The notes beneath the pieces are model-generated. The model was not told where the DNA came from. It saw only the letters and a program-made list of their open reading frames with translations, and did not search any database. A DNA stretch of 64,000 nucleotides from Impatiens glandulifera (taxonomy: Eukaryota > Streptophyta > Magnoliopsida > Ericales > Balsaminaceae), in NCBI RefSeq assembly GCF_907164915.1, contig NC_061868.1:21571819-21635818 (forward strand). The letters are read 5' to 3'. The translations under genes and the position numbers were made by a program. This document shows positions 54,400 through 64,000 of this stretch, piece after piece. The stretch's first letter is position 1, and each line of letters starts with the position of its first letter.

Positions 54400-55669
54400 T
54401 AAATGCACGGGTAAGTGAATTTACATGACAGGCAAGCGGTCCTCTCATGGTAGGGAAGCGGGTTTTACATTAACGTCAGGATAAAAATATATGAAACGAA
54501 GAAATATTCGCTTTCAATCGTCTCCTCGTAAAAAAAAATAAAAAAAGGCGAGTGAAGTAATTAAAGCGAATATTTGGTCGTTTCCTGCATGTCATTTTAA
54601 ATTAATTGAATTAATATTTAATAAACAGATATAAAAAAAAATAATTAGTATAGTAATTGAAGCGAAGATTTGTTCGGTTGCTGCATGTTATTTTAAATAA
54701 ATTGAATTAATATTTAAAGAATGAAAATATAAAAATAATGTTAATTTCGATCTTTACATACATGGGTAAGTGTCTTTACATGGCAGGCAAGCGGTCTTCT
54801 CATGGGTGGGTTGGGGGGTTTAGGTGAGGTTTTTATTAAAATTAATTGAAGCAAATATATCTTCGCTCCTGAGGGTCTCCAGGCCAAAAAAATTAAATAA
54901 AAAAAATAACAAAAATAAGTGAAGTAATTGAGGCGAAGATTTGTTCGGTTGCTGCATGTGATTTTTTAAAAAATTGAATTAATATTTGATAAACGAAAAT
55001 ATGAAATCCCTGTCATTTTGGTCTTTACATAGACGGGTAAGTGTATTTACATGAAAGGCAAACGGTCTTCTCATGGGTGGGTATGGAGGGTTTACATGAG
55101 GGTCAGGGCTCCTGGGTAAGTGAAGCAAATATATCTTCGCTCCTGAGGGTCTTCAGGCCAAAAAAATTAAATAAAAAAATAAAAAATAAGAGTGAAGTAA
55201 TTAAAGCGAATATTTGTTCGTTGCTGCATGTAATTTTTAAAAAATTAAATTAATATTTAATAAACGGAAATATAAAATCCATGTCATATTAGTTTTTACA
55301 TAGACGGGTAAGTGTATTTACATGGTAGGCAAGCGGTCTTCTCATGGGTGGGTATGGGGGGTTTACATGAGAGTCAGGGCTCCTGGGCGTGGAAATCTTC
55401 GCTCCCATCACTTCTCACCCTTCCCTCTGACACGGTGCCCTGAGCGAAGATATCTTATCCGGGTTTCATATGAATATTATATTATTTCCTGACGTTAAAA
55501 GGCGCTGCCGTTAACGACGTCTGGTGTGAACCCGGAATGAAACCCGGATTCCGGATTCTCCCTCCCTCCGTCTCCTACCCAGATTGATTTATTAATATAA
55601 TAATAATGCTGCAATTTGATTGGTCCGCCACAGGGGAACACGGCAATCGGTAGCAGAAGATCTAGATTG
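54400..55669 (-). repeat. Right inverted repeat of the MULE
   Basis: Reverse complement of the left repeat, with four rather than three internal units (CAAGCGGTCTTCTCATGG-type motif near 54432, 54789, 55060 and 55330). Open frames in it are not genes. Confidence 0.85.
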
Positions 55670-55678
55670 GCTATATAT

Positions 55679-57339
55679 GGTCATCTAAGAAACAACTTAT
55701 AATAACCCTATTAAGCATTCAAGTAGAGTTTGTAAATGTAACATATTTGTTAAACTATGTTAGAAATGGTGATAAATAGGTTGATACTAAATCCTAATTA
55801 AATTAAAAGATAAAAAAGTTAATTCTTTGTCGAAATTTTAATGTTATAAAATAAATTAAAAAACAAAAGGGTTAATATGAGTGATTAATGCTTTTGATTG
55901 GAGAATGAAAATATAGTTATCGTGTTATTATTCTAAATAATGATCCATGTCTTGCAAATGACTTCAAATGAGATCTGGGGATAAATTACAACAATTAGAA
56001 GAAAAATAAAGTAAAAATGACAAATGAAATTGTCTAACTAAGGCTAAAGTGACACTATTTGAAATTTTCAGATTAAACAACTAGGGTAACAATGAATATC
56101 TCATATTTCATTTGTCATAAAACTCTATTTTTTTTAGTTTGGCTATTTAATGGAGAATAGAGAATTTAATTTTCTTGATTGCCATGTCATTGTTTTTTTT
56201 TTCTTAGATTAGTGGTTAGTTTTTCAGCAAGTATATATATATAAATAGATTATCTATTACTTGAACATTATAATAAAATATTTACCTGTATACAAAGTTG
56301 AACTCTTTTTTCATATGGTGAATGTGCATTTCTTATATTATGATATTATAAGTGAAAGTGGAGTAACATATGTATACCTATTTTTTTTTTCTTTTATCAA
56401 TTTTGACATATGAACCCGCCTTCACACGGTTTCAATGTCAATATGTGAAACCTATTTGGAGTTTCTTGTGAAATTCTATGAGATCTATCATTGGTTGGTG
56501 GGATGCTTGGGTTGAGTTGTGCAAACTATTGCCCCTTCACAACAAAATAACTTTCAATTTTGGTTACTGTCTCTGGAAAGAAAGAAAAAATAGTGTTAGA
56601 GATTAAAGCCCGTTTAATCAACATTTTTGAGAGTTCCTTTATCACCATATTAAAGAAACTCGGAGCATAAAGTATGTTGACTCAATCTAAACAGACTTCG
56701 GAGGAGGTAACCTCATTGTTGTGTTTGACTTGGAGCTTTGAAGTGATATCCAATTAGTGAAAGAATAAGTATGTCCCAAAGTAAAATAAAATAATTAAGA
56801 ATGCTAAAAATGGGTATGTCCCAAAATAAAATTAGAGTGAATTTGTCTCGCAATGAAAAATATAACATAATATTTTAAAGATTTAATTATTTATTACCGA
56901 TTAAAATAAGCCTTTTTTTGTTAATCATTGATGTAAATTTGCATTAAGTGCAAAAGGGAGGGTAGTCAAAATGAATATAAATGGATAATGCATTTATAAT
57001 AATATGTATTAAATGTTTACAATTATTAATAAATTACGAATATATAATATATTAAAATAAAAAATAGAACACTCTAATCTCACATTTTATTTACTTCGGT
57101 AAAACAACTCATTTTCTCACATATTTTATTACATATTTTTTTCCATGAAGCTATCATCTCGTGACCTTACACTTTCACTTTGGTCTATAAATATCTGATT
57201 CATATTTTTTAATATTTAGCATTGTGACCTCACACTTTGGTCAATTAAATATTTTATTTATACTTTTTAACCATTTTTAATTGTTATCATCTATTATCCA
57301 TCAGCAAACCACATCTCAATCACACTTGGTTAAAGGGTT
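55679..57339. other. AT-rich intergenic DNA
   Basis: No gene recognised. A short repeated phrase (GTATGTCCCAAARTAAAAT) occurs twice near 56770 and 56812. Confidence 0.5.
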
Positions 57340-57800
57340 GTACTTGTTTTGTTAGGTTGCAAGTTCGAAACATATATGACTGTTTTAAGTTTATGGGTGG
57401 GTCAACCTACAATCCGACCCAAGTATCAATTTACTCTCAAATATATATCCAAATTAACCACAACTCTCGACTTGGAAATCCGAACACTTTGAAAATTAAG
57501 CATTATTAATTAGTTAAAAAGTTGAACTTATATTGTTAAGAATGTCCCGCGTTATCAAATTTGGTGTTGAATATAAAACATAAATTCTTATTAGCCTAGT
57601 TAGTTAAAAAGTTTTACTTGTTTTTGTTAGGTTATCAAATTTTTTTCTAATCGTTTTAAGTTTATGGACGGGTCAACCCACAATCCGACCCAAGTATCTA
57701 GTTACTCTCACATATATATCCAAATTAACCACAGTTCTCGACCCGACAATCCAGACACTTTGACAGTTCTCGACCCGACAATCCAAACACTTTGAAAATT
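57340..57800 (-). repeat. Two diverged copies of the 480-928 Helitron family
   Basis: Two partly duplicated blocks (57340-57500 and 57540-57800) match the reverse complement of the short Helitron: CAATCCGACCCAAGTATC, ATCCAAATTAACCACA, CTCGACCCGACAATCC and CACTTTGAAAATTAAG. The first holds a good pol III B-box-like AGTTCGAAAC, and the second an A-box-like TTAGCCTAGTTAG, on the plus strand. A short CAGTTCTCGACCCGACAATCC phrase is repeated in tandem. Confidence 0.6.
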
Positions 57801-57806
57801 AAGGCT

Positions 57807-57811
<5 letters not shown>

Positions 57812-57854
<43 letters not shown>
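57812..57854. repeat. (TA)n microsatellite
   Basis: TA run adjoining the end of the Helitron-related repeat, as at 19.7 kb. Confidence 0.9.
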
Positions 57855-57857
<3 letters not shown>

Positions 57858-58243
57858 TTTACAATAATAAAAAGTGATTTTATTCTATGCAATAGTAATT
57901 AGTAATTTTTGTTTTAATTATTTAATATTACATTAAATAAAATAAAATCACTAAAAAAATTGGTATTTTGCATCGCATGTATAGAAAACAAAGTGTTACT
58001 TTTACACTAATTTGTAATGATTTTGACAACAGTTAATAAAATTGCAACAAATAATCTTTCACTTCTTAGAAATATTGCATAATGGATTAGTCTTATTCCA
58101 ACGAATTTTTGACAACCAAATTTCAAGCAAACATTGTAATTAATTTTTTATGTTATATTTTCAACATATTATTCAATTATATTTTATTATTTTTTCTCCA
58201 ATAAAATAAATATTTTTCTTTATGCAACTATTTTAATAAACAA

Positions 58244-58275
58244 CTAGCAAAAAGTCTATGCATTTGCACGAATGT
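58244..58275 (-). other. Isolated Helitron-type 3' terminus
   Basis: Read on the minus strand: a GTGCA-AA-TGCAT mini-hairpin, ten bases later CTAG followed by T. This is the same end structure as at 903-929. The body would extend to the right, but no matching TC start was identified. Confidence 0.4.
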
Positions 58276-60338
58276 AAGTTAACACATATATTAACTAAAA
58301 AAATATGAAAAAAAATGAAAATCGAAAAAGAAAAATTAAATTTTTTGTTTTTTTCGTCTTAATAAATCGTCGTTCGTCGACAACCACTAAATGCTTGTAG
58401 TTGTCTACGCTACTTAAATCTATCATTTAAATGAATTTTTTTTTGTTATTTTTTGAGATTCAAATATCAATAGATATTATAATAGTTAGTCTAAATTGTA
58501 AAAATTAAAAAAAAATATATAAGATGAAATAATAAGTGGAATGCATATCGATAATTGGAAAATATTTTTTACTACATTTTTTTAAGGTTGTAAGGATCGT
58601 AATTGGATACAACACGAGAAATAAGAAGTTCTAATTTCTTAAAATTTATGACTATAAATATCATTTAAAAGTTCTACCAATTTGAGACTATAAATATCAA
58701 ACAAAACTCTTGTTCATAGTGTCGATTCAATTAAAACTTATCCAAATTGAATTACAGAGATCATATTTAGTGGTTCTACACATTCAAACAATAAAATTAC
58801 TGTTCAAAATTTCTCTTTTTATGTTCATGCAGATAATTTCATTTTAAATGAAATAGATGAAAAAATAGTAGAGTATGAAAAGTATAATATCAAAAGGCTA
58901 AGAGTTTAGTAACATTCTCAATAAACATCTTATTTTTTCAATTTTAAATCACCAAAATATAGAATAATTACAAGAAAAATAAATAAGTTTATTACCAAAT
59001 AGAAAGACAAATACATATATAAATATTAAAATAAAGTGGATATTGAACAACCAACAATATAACATTAAAGTTAAAATATGACAAAATAATAATAATAAAG
59101 TTAATAATAATAATAACAATAAAAATAAAGTATTCATTGTTTATGAATTTACTTGTACCACCTAACAATTTTGTCTAAAATTTTGTAAAATGAAACTCAT
59201 TTTTTTTGTTGGTGTTGAAATGCTTATAATCAAATTTCCACAATATTTGCATTAAATAGTTATAAATTATGGCTAAAATAGAATTGAAGGGTTTGTTTTA
59301 TTTGATGTTAATTATTTGGATAAATTATTAATATATATGAATTGAAGGTTATAAAAATATTTATTATCCGTTAATTTTATTTTCATTAATTAGTTATAAA
59401 TTAGAATGAAACTAAATGATTTATTTTATGGATGGGGAGTTATAATAATATTTATTATATGTTAGTGAATATATTCAATGTAAGTATATTTTTTTTTACA
59501 ATTTAAATCTCATAAATAGTTTTCATAATTAATATTAATATTTAATGTAAATCTTAATAATTATAAATGACTTTTTAGATGAGAAGAGTTTATTTTATTT
59601 GAATTTATTTATAAATAATCAACTTATTTAGATAAATATTTAATAAAAAAATATTAATGTATATGGATGGTAGGTTATATTTATTGAGTTTATTTTTACT
59701 AATATTTTTTTCTATAAAAATAGGAGTATCAAAAACAAAAGTACCATAAAAATAGAAGTTGCACAATGAAATTAAATTTATAAAATACATTATTATTTTA
59801 TTAAAAATAGGAGTATTAAACAAAATACTTGATCTACAATTATTCCAAGTTAGTGTATACATATGAAGATACAAATCTAAAATTAAACACAATTATCTCA
59901 AAATTAAAGTATTTTAAGTGAACAAACATTCAGAAGTACAATAACTTGCATCCAAAAGTATAATGGCTGAAAGTACCTGAAATAAACCAAACAAAATTAG
60001 GAATTAATGCAATAGAAAAACCAAAAAATCTTTTTAAAAACGAATTTTATGATAAAATGATCAATCGGGAATTAATATATATATATATATAGTCTCCATA
60101 TAACTTTGCTCTCATCTATCTCTAAATAACAAAGTAGGACTTAAGGAGAGACAAAACATAATAGAGAAGAAAATTCATATTTCAAGAACTAATAAAAATA
60201 TATGATAAGAAGTTTAGACTTGAGCTCAAGATTTCATACCACATTACACAAATATGGATCTTCTTTGAAATAACTGAAAGCCTCGTTCTCCCTATGAAAA
60301 CGACAACATTACGTTAATAAAAACTTAAGAAAAAAATA
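58276..60338. other. AT-rich intergenic DNA
   Basis: No gene seen; open frames here are A/T-biased and without domains. Confidence 0.5.
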
Positions 60339-60488
60339 TGTTAGGTCAAATTATTTTGACTAACCTTATTTTAATGATGTATTAGAAAAACTTTGATTAA
60401 AAATAAAGCTAAGCCGTCTAATTTTTTTTGTGCAGGTGCATAAAAAATATGCTAGGTTAGACTTGGTTCGAAATAGGCTTATTAGACG

Positions 60489-60830
60489 TGATACGTAATT
60501 AGATGTGCATTCTAACAGATACGTAGTTACATGTGCATTCTAACAGATACGTAGCTAGACGTGATACGTAATTAGATGTGCATTCTAATAGATACGTAGT
60601 TAGACGGTCTAACAGATACGTATTTAGACGTACAGTCTAATAGATACGTAGTTAGACGTGCAATCTAACAGATACGCAGTTAGACGTGCAGTCTAACAGA
60701 TACGCAGTTAGACGTGCAGTCTAACAGATACGCAGTTAGACGTATAGTCTAACAGATACGTAGTTAGACGTACAGTCTAACAGATATGTAGTTAGACGTA
60801 TAGTCTAACAGATATGTAGTTAGACGTGCC
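60489..60830. repeat. 28-bp minisatellite in the Copia-C LTR
   Basis: About a dozen units of GATACGNAGTTAGACGTGCA plus GTCTAACA. Some units are shortened. Each contains a TAGAC/GTCTA inverted pair. Confidence 0.9.
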
Positions 60831-61557
60831 ATTAGACTTGGTGGTCTAATGGATCTCACTATTACATGTGGGCGTCTAACATCCTTATACTTGGCAGTCT
60901 AATGGAGCATGTCTAATGCCTCGCTTCAGCAACTACTTGAAGTTACCATCCGTTTACCCACGATCAACTAGGTGTACGCTACTCCTGATCCACTCATTCG
61001 TGCAGTCCAGTACGCCAACTATTTATTCCAAATGAATGAATGCCACGTACGCGAATATTCCTCCCACTACTTGTTCAGTAAAGGACACTTTCAGAAGAAT
61101 ATCTGGCGCACTACAAGTTCGGTACGACCACGATCCTTGTGCATAGAGCCTGATGTACTCTTGTACTATGGAGGTTTTCCTATGGCGCTTGCAATGTGTC
61201 CATCTAGAAGATTCGACCGTTGGTGTCTGTCTTCTATTTATAGATCCTCAAGGACAACGGTCAATACACACATACCGTAACCAGAGAGATTAACAAGTTT
61301 TTAGAAGCGTATCAGATTTACTGATTTTATAAGCCTTACTTGCTATCAATTTAATACTCTTGCACTTTCTGATTTGTACATCTTCAAGTTCAAGAGAGAA
61401 TCAAAATATGTCTAGCTGAGTAAAATTCTTAAACATATTGTAAGTTGAACAGAGCCTGTTCTGTTCAAAAGTTAATTAGCCAGTAAACTGTATTTGATTC
61501 AAAGAAGTATAGTGAATTCTTCCGGTGGTTGGAAGAAGGGGTGACGTATGAGAGTTT

Positions 61558-62553
61558 AGGGACGACAATGGGTACCCGTATGCCCGATACCTATGGGTAT
61601 CCGATAGTCGGGTTCAGGTATTTTAAATCGGGTATGGGGTCGGGGTCGGGCATGGGGTATAAGAGAAGATACCTGATCGGGTACGGGGTCGGGGTTGGGG
61701 AGTGTGTGAAACCCAAACTCGATACCCGATTATATTAATATGAAAAATAAAATGTTTTTTTATTATAGCTTAATGTAACATTTCAAATATTTCATTATTA
61801 CAAATATCATCATGAATATTTTGCTCTTATCCATACTCCACTCAAACATTATTTCTTTATATTCCCCCAAAAGACATTATTTCTTTATATTCCCCAAAAA
61901 GTTATTTCTCTCATAATCTTCAAATTTTCTTTTAATAACAAGATATATTTCAATCTCAACACTCTTCATATTCTATCTTTAACTTTCTTTTAATATTCAT
62001 TATATTTTCTTCACTCTAGCACAACCAATTTCTTATTTTTTCAAGATCTTCAATATAAATACATTGGCAAACGTATTTAATTTCTAGTAATGTTTTTGTT
62101 TACTTTTTTAACATTCATTCTAAGTTTTCTTCACTTTAACAACTACAAAGTTCTTATTTCTTTCAAGATCTTCAACATAAGTCAATATTTTTTTACATTT
62201 ATTCTAACTTTTCTTCATTTTAGCAACAACAAACAACAAAGTTTTTATTTTTTTTCAAGATCTATAACATAAATACTCAGGTAAGTAATGTTTTTGTTTA
62301 TATTTTTAACACTTCATTATTAATAATTTTATTATTTATTACAATTATTATGTTTCTTTTTCTTTAACTTCTACAATTTTTAAGTTTTTAATTGGGTAAT
62401 GGGATACACGTCGGGGATCGCGTACCCGATGAATCGGGGATGGGGATAAAATTAGATATACCCGTCGGGGTCAAGGTCGGGTAGTAAAATGAAAATCGAG
62501 TTCGGGGATGGGTACTTCACTACCCGACGGGTAGGGTACCCGTTTCCATCCAT
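61558..62553. mobile_element. Non-autonomous element nested in the Copia-C LTR
   Basis: A 996-bp insert that splits the conserved TGACGTA..CTCCGAAC block. Inverted ends AGGGACGACAATGGGTACCC / GGGTACCCGTTTCCATCCAT, flanked by near-identical 10-bp repeats (ATGAGAGTTT 61548-61557, AGGAGAGTTT 62554-62563). Both ends are rich in GGGTACCCG and GGTCGGGG; the centre is AT-rich and non-coding. Duplication length suggests a MULE (9-10 bp), though hAT (8 bp, GAGAGTTT) is not excluded. Confidence 0.7.
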
Positions 62554-62804
62554 AGGAGAGTTTGCTCCGAACATCCATAAATAAATTGCTGTGTCATTTA
62601 CATTTTGTCTTCTCTTCTCTCATTGGTTCTTAGCTTCAAACCTAAGAAAACGTTTCCGCACTTAAAGCGCTTCAAGAGTTTACAAGGGTTTGTGAAGAAT
62701 AAAAAGTGATATTAATCCCTAACAGGATTTTTATCAAACCGTTTTTAGAAGTTATCATCAATAGTTAGACCCCCATATCTATTGATTACACCGATCCTAT
62801 CAAT

Positions 62805-62816
62805 TGGTATCAGAGC
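62805..62816 (+). promoter_or_regulatory. Primer binding site of Copia-C
   Basis: TGGTATCAGAGC two bases after the LTR end; initiator Met-tRNA type. Confidence 0.9.
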
Positions 62817-62846
62817 CCTGTTTCTATTTTCAAGCTATCACCAATA

Positions 62847-64000
62847 ATGTCGATCAAATCCAAAGATGCCAGTGCTACCGCAATTCCTATGTTCTCAAAA
62901 GAAAACTATATTGTGTGGAAGAAGAGAGTCTGTGCTCATCTTTCCTCAATTCATGATGACACGTGGAGTGTTATCACTAACGGTTCCATTAAGATCGGAA
63001 AGGAGAAATTCGAATGGACCAACGAAGATAAGAGGAGGAACAACCTCAACAATATGACATTGAACGTTCTGTACAGATCTCTTGATGACAACATGTTCAA
63101 CTACATCATCGAGTGTGAAACTGCCAAGGAGATCTGGGATAGACTCACCCAGCTGTGCGAGAGAAATAAGAAAACCAAATAGAACAAAATCATGGTTGTC
63201 ACTCAGCAGTTCGACAAATTTAAAATGCGTCCTAGAGAAACAATGACTGAATTTGACGCAAGGTTCAGCAAGGTTATCTCCACCCTATCCATTCTTGGCA
63301 AGACCTACATCAACATGGAGATTGCTATCAAAGTCATGCGAGTTTTACCAAGGGAGTGGGACATAAAGACGATGGCAATGAGGGAATCCAAAGACCTCAA
63401 CAAGATCGGGCTCTTCAATCTGTTTTCTAATCTCAAGGCCTATGAGTTCGAGTTGAACTCAAGGATTGAAGAAGATCAACCCTCATCCACCATCATTACC
63501 AAAGCCTTGGTGACTACAGAAGAGCCACTAGTTGCCCTTGATGTGAAGACAGCTGCTCAGCAGTGATGTTATGTCTCTCTTCGTGAAGAAGTTTGGCAAC
63601 TTCATGAAGAAGAGAAATTCTAACTCAAGCTCCTCAAATACTAATGACAATAAGAAATCTAAAGCTAATGTTAAGTGTTTTAACTGTGGTATTTTAGGTC
63701 ATTACAAATCGGAATGTCGGAAGTCGAAGCGTGATGAGAAGAAGAAGGACGAAGAAAAGGAGCTAAAGGCTCTCTTGGCATGCGACAAGAAGATAAAACG
63801 GAACTATAGTGATTCTAATTCTTCATCCAGCAACAGTGATGATGACGAGGTCGTTTGCTTCATGGAAAGAAAAGAAAAAGAAGCTTAGGAGTCTGAGGTA
63901 TTTAACTTCTCTTCTGAAAGATTTTTAAGGGAAAAACTAGTAGCTGCACTAAATAACATGGTCATAGAGTACAGAACGCTATCAGAGTCCCAGAATGAAA
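62847..64000 (+). pseudogene. Copia-C gag, broken and cut by the window edge
   Basis: Starts at the ATG at 62847. The N-terminal gag segment (MFSKENYIVWKKRVCAHLSS, WTNEDKRRNNLNN) leads into the UBN2-type core (ETAKEIWDRLTQLCE). A TAG at 63180-63182 stands where related gags have Glu (KENK...); the same frame resumes with MVVTQQFDKFKMRPRETM and LPREWDIKTMAMRESKDL to a TGA at 63564-63566. A frame change then gives MSLFVKKFGNFMKKRNSN and the CCHC zinc knuckle CFNCGILGHYKSEC (63676-63717), followed by an acidic serine-rich stretch and TAG at 63886-63888. Sequence beyond that (SSERFLREKLVAALNNM) looks like continued gag extension. It belongs to the same family as the gags of Copia-A and Copia-B, and is closer to Copia-A. 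Confidence 0.85.

Larger units (their letters stand above)
49081..55669 (+). mobile_element. 6.6-kb Mutator-like element (MULE) with captured BRCT gene fragment
   Basis: Inverted termini CAATTAAGATCTTCTGCTACC (left) and the matching CAATCTAGATCTTCTGC start read from the right, flanked by perfect 9-bp duplications GCTATATAT (49072-49080 and 55670-55678). The inverted repeats run about 1.1-1.3 kb inward and consist of repeated units. Between them lie: a BRCT-domain gene fragment (50538-51709), a FAR1-type MULE transposase gene lacking its C-terminal half (52327-53662), and a small spliced gene on the minus strand (53654-54125). It is probably non-autonomous. Confidence 0.93.
60339..62802 (+). 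repeat. 5' LTR of a copia element (Copia-C) with nested insert
   Basis: Starts TGTTAGGTCAAATT and ends GATCCTATCA, directly followed by a primer site and gag. Without the insert at 61558-62553 it is about 1.46 kb. It carries a 28-bp minisatellite, a TATA-like CTATTTATAGA (about 61234), the hairpin (61518-61538) and TGACGTA (61542-61548). It is related to the minus-strand solo LTR at 16544-18969. The element continues beyond the window, so its 3' LTR and target duplication cannot be checked. Confidence 0.8.

Noticed and set aside
59605..59892. Minus-strand 95-codon open frame
   Set aside because: Asn/Ile/Leu-rich translation of AT-rich sequence, with no motif and no neighbours.
61529..61738. 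Gly-rich open frame
   Set aside because: Translation of the GGGTCGGG-rich end of the nested element; it crosses the insertion boundary.

Overview
This window looks like nuclear DNA from a flowering plant, probably a eudicot. It is AT-rich with long poly-A/T and (TA)n tracts, has GT-AG spliced genes, and is dominated by plant-type transposable elements: Ty1/copia with a Met-tRNA primer site, MULE, hAT, Helitron and MITEs. There is one confident host gene. Everything else I can name is mobile DNA or its debris, so this reads as a gene-poor, TE-nested region. I ran no searches; names rest on recognised motifs.

Layout. 0-7.3 kb: AT-rich DNA with a short Helitron-like element (480-928), a dead hAT element with TATAGTGT target duplications (2225-3317) and a MITE. 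7.3-12.1 kb: an old, internally deleted copia element (Copia-A) whose LTRs carry a 40-bp minisatellite. 15.0-16.1 and 16.5-19.0 kb: two copia solo LTRs; the second lies on the minus strand, has TATTT duplications and contains a nested MULE-like element. 21.3-28.2 kb: the host gene, a long coiled-coil, tail-anchored protein of the PICC/PICL type, with a 2.5-kb leader intron and five coding exons. 29.4-30.6 kb: an unclassified GC-richer repeat island. 31.2-31.9 kb: a MITE-like element. 32.3-45.9 kb: a full-length 13.56-kb copia element (Copia-B) with GTATA duplications. 47.6-49.0 kb: an eroded copia reverse transcriptase broken by two MITEs. 49.1-55.7 kb: a 6.6-kb MULE with GCTATATAT duplications and roughly 1.2-kb inverted repeats. 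57-60 kb: AT-rich DNA with Helitron-related repeats. 60.3-64.0 kb: LTR and gag of a further copia element that runs off the window.

The most unusual objects are these. (1) Copia-B carries, downstream of pol, three tandem diverged copies of one accessory gene. Each has its own TATA-like box, and the last is fused to a long coiled coil. (2) The MULE carries a broken FAR1-type transposase, a captured BRCA1/BARD1-like tandem-BRCT fragment, and a small convergent spliced gene on the opposite strand. (3) All the copia LTRs, although otherwise diverged, share a short hairpin with compensatory base changes followed by a TGACGTA block.

Functionally, only the coiled-coil gene looks intact. Copia-B has a near-intact gag and an open ORF-B, but pol and ORFs A and C contain stops and frameshifts, so it could move only with help from another copy. 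The MULE transposase is truncated.
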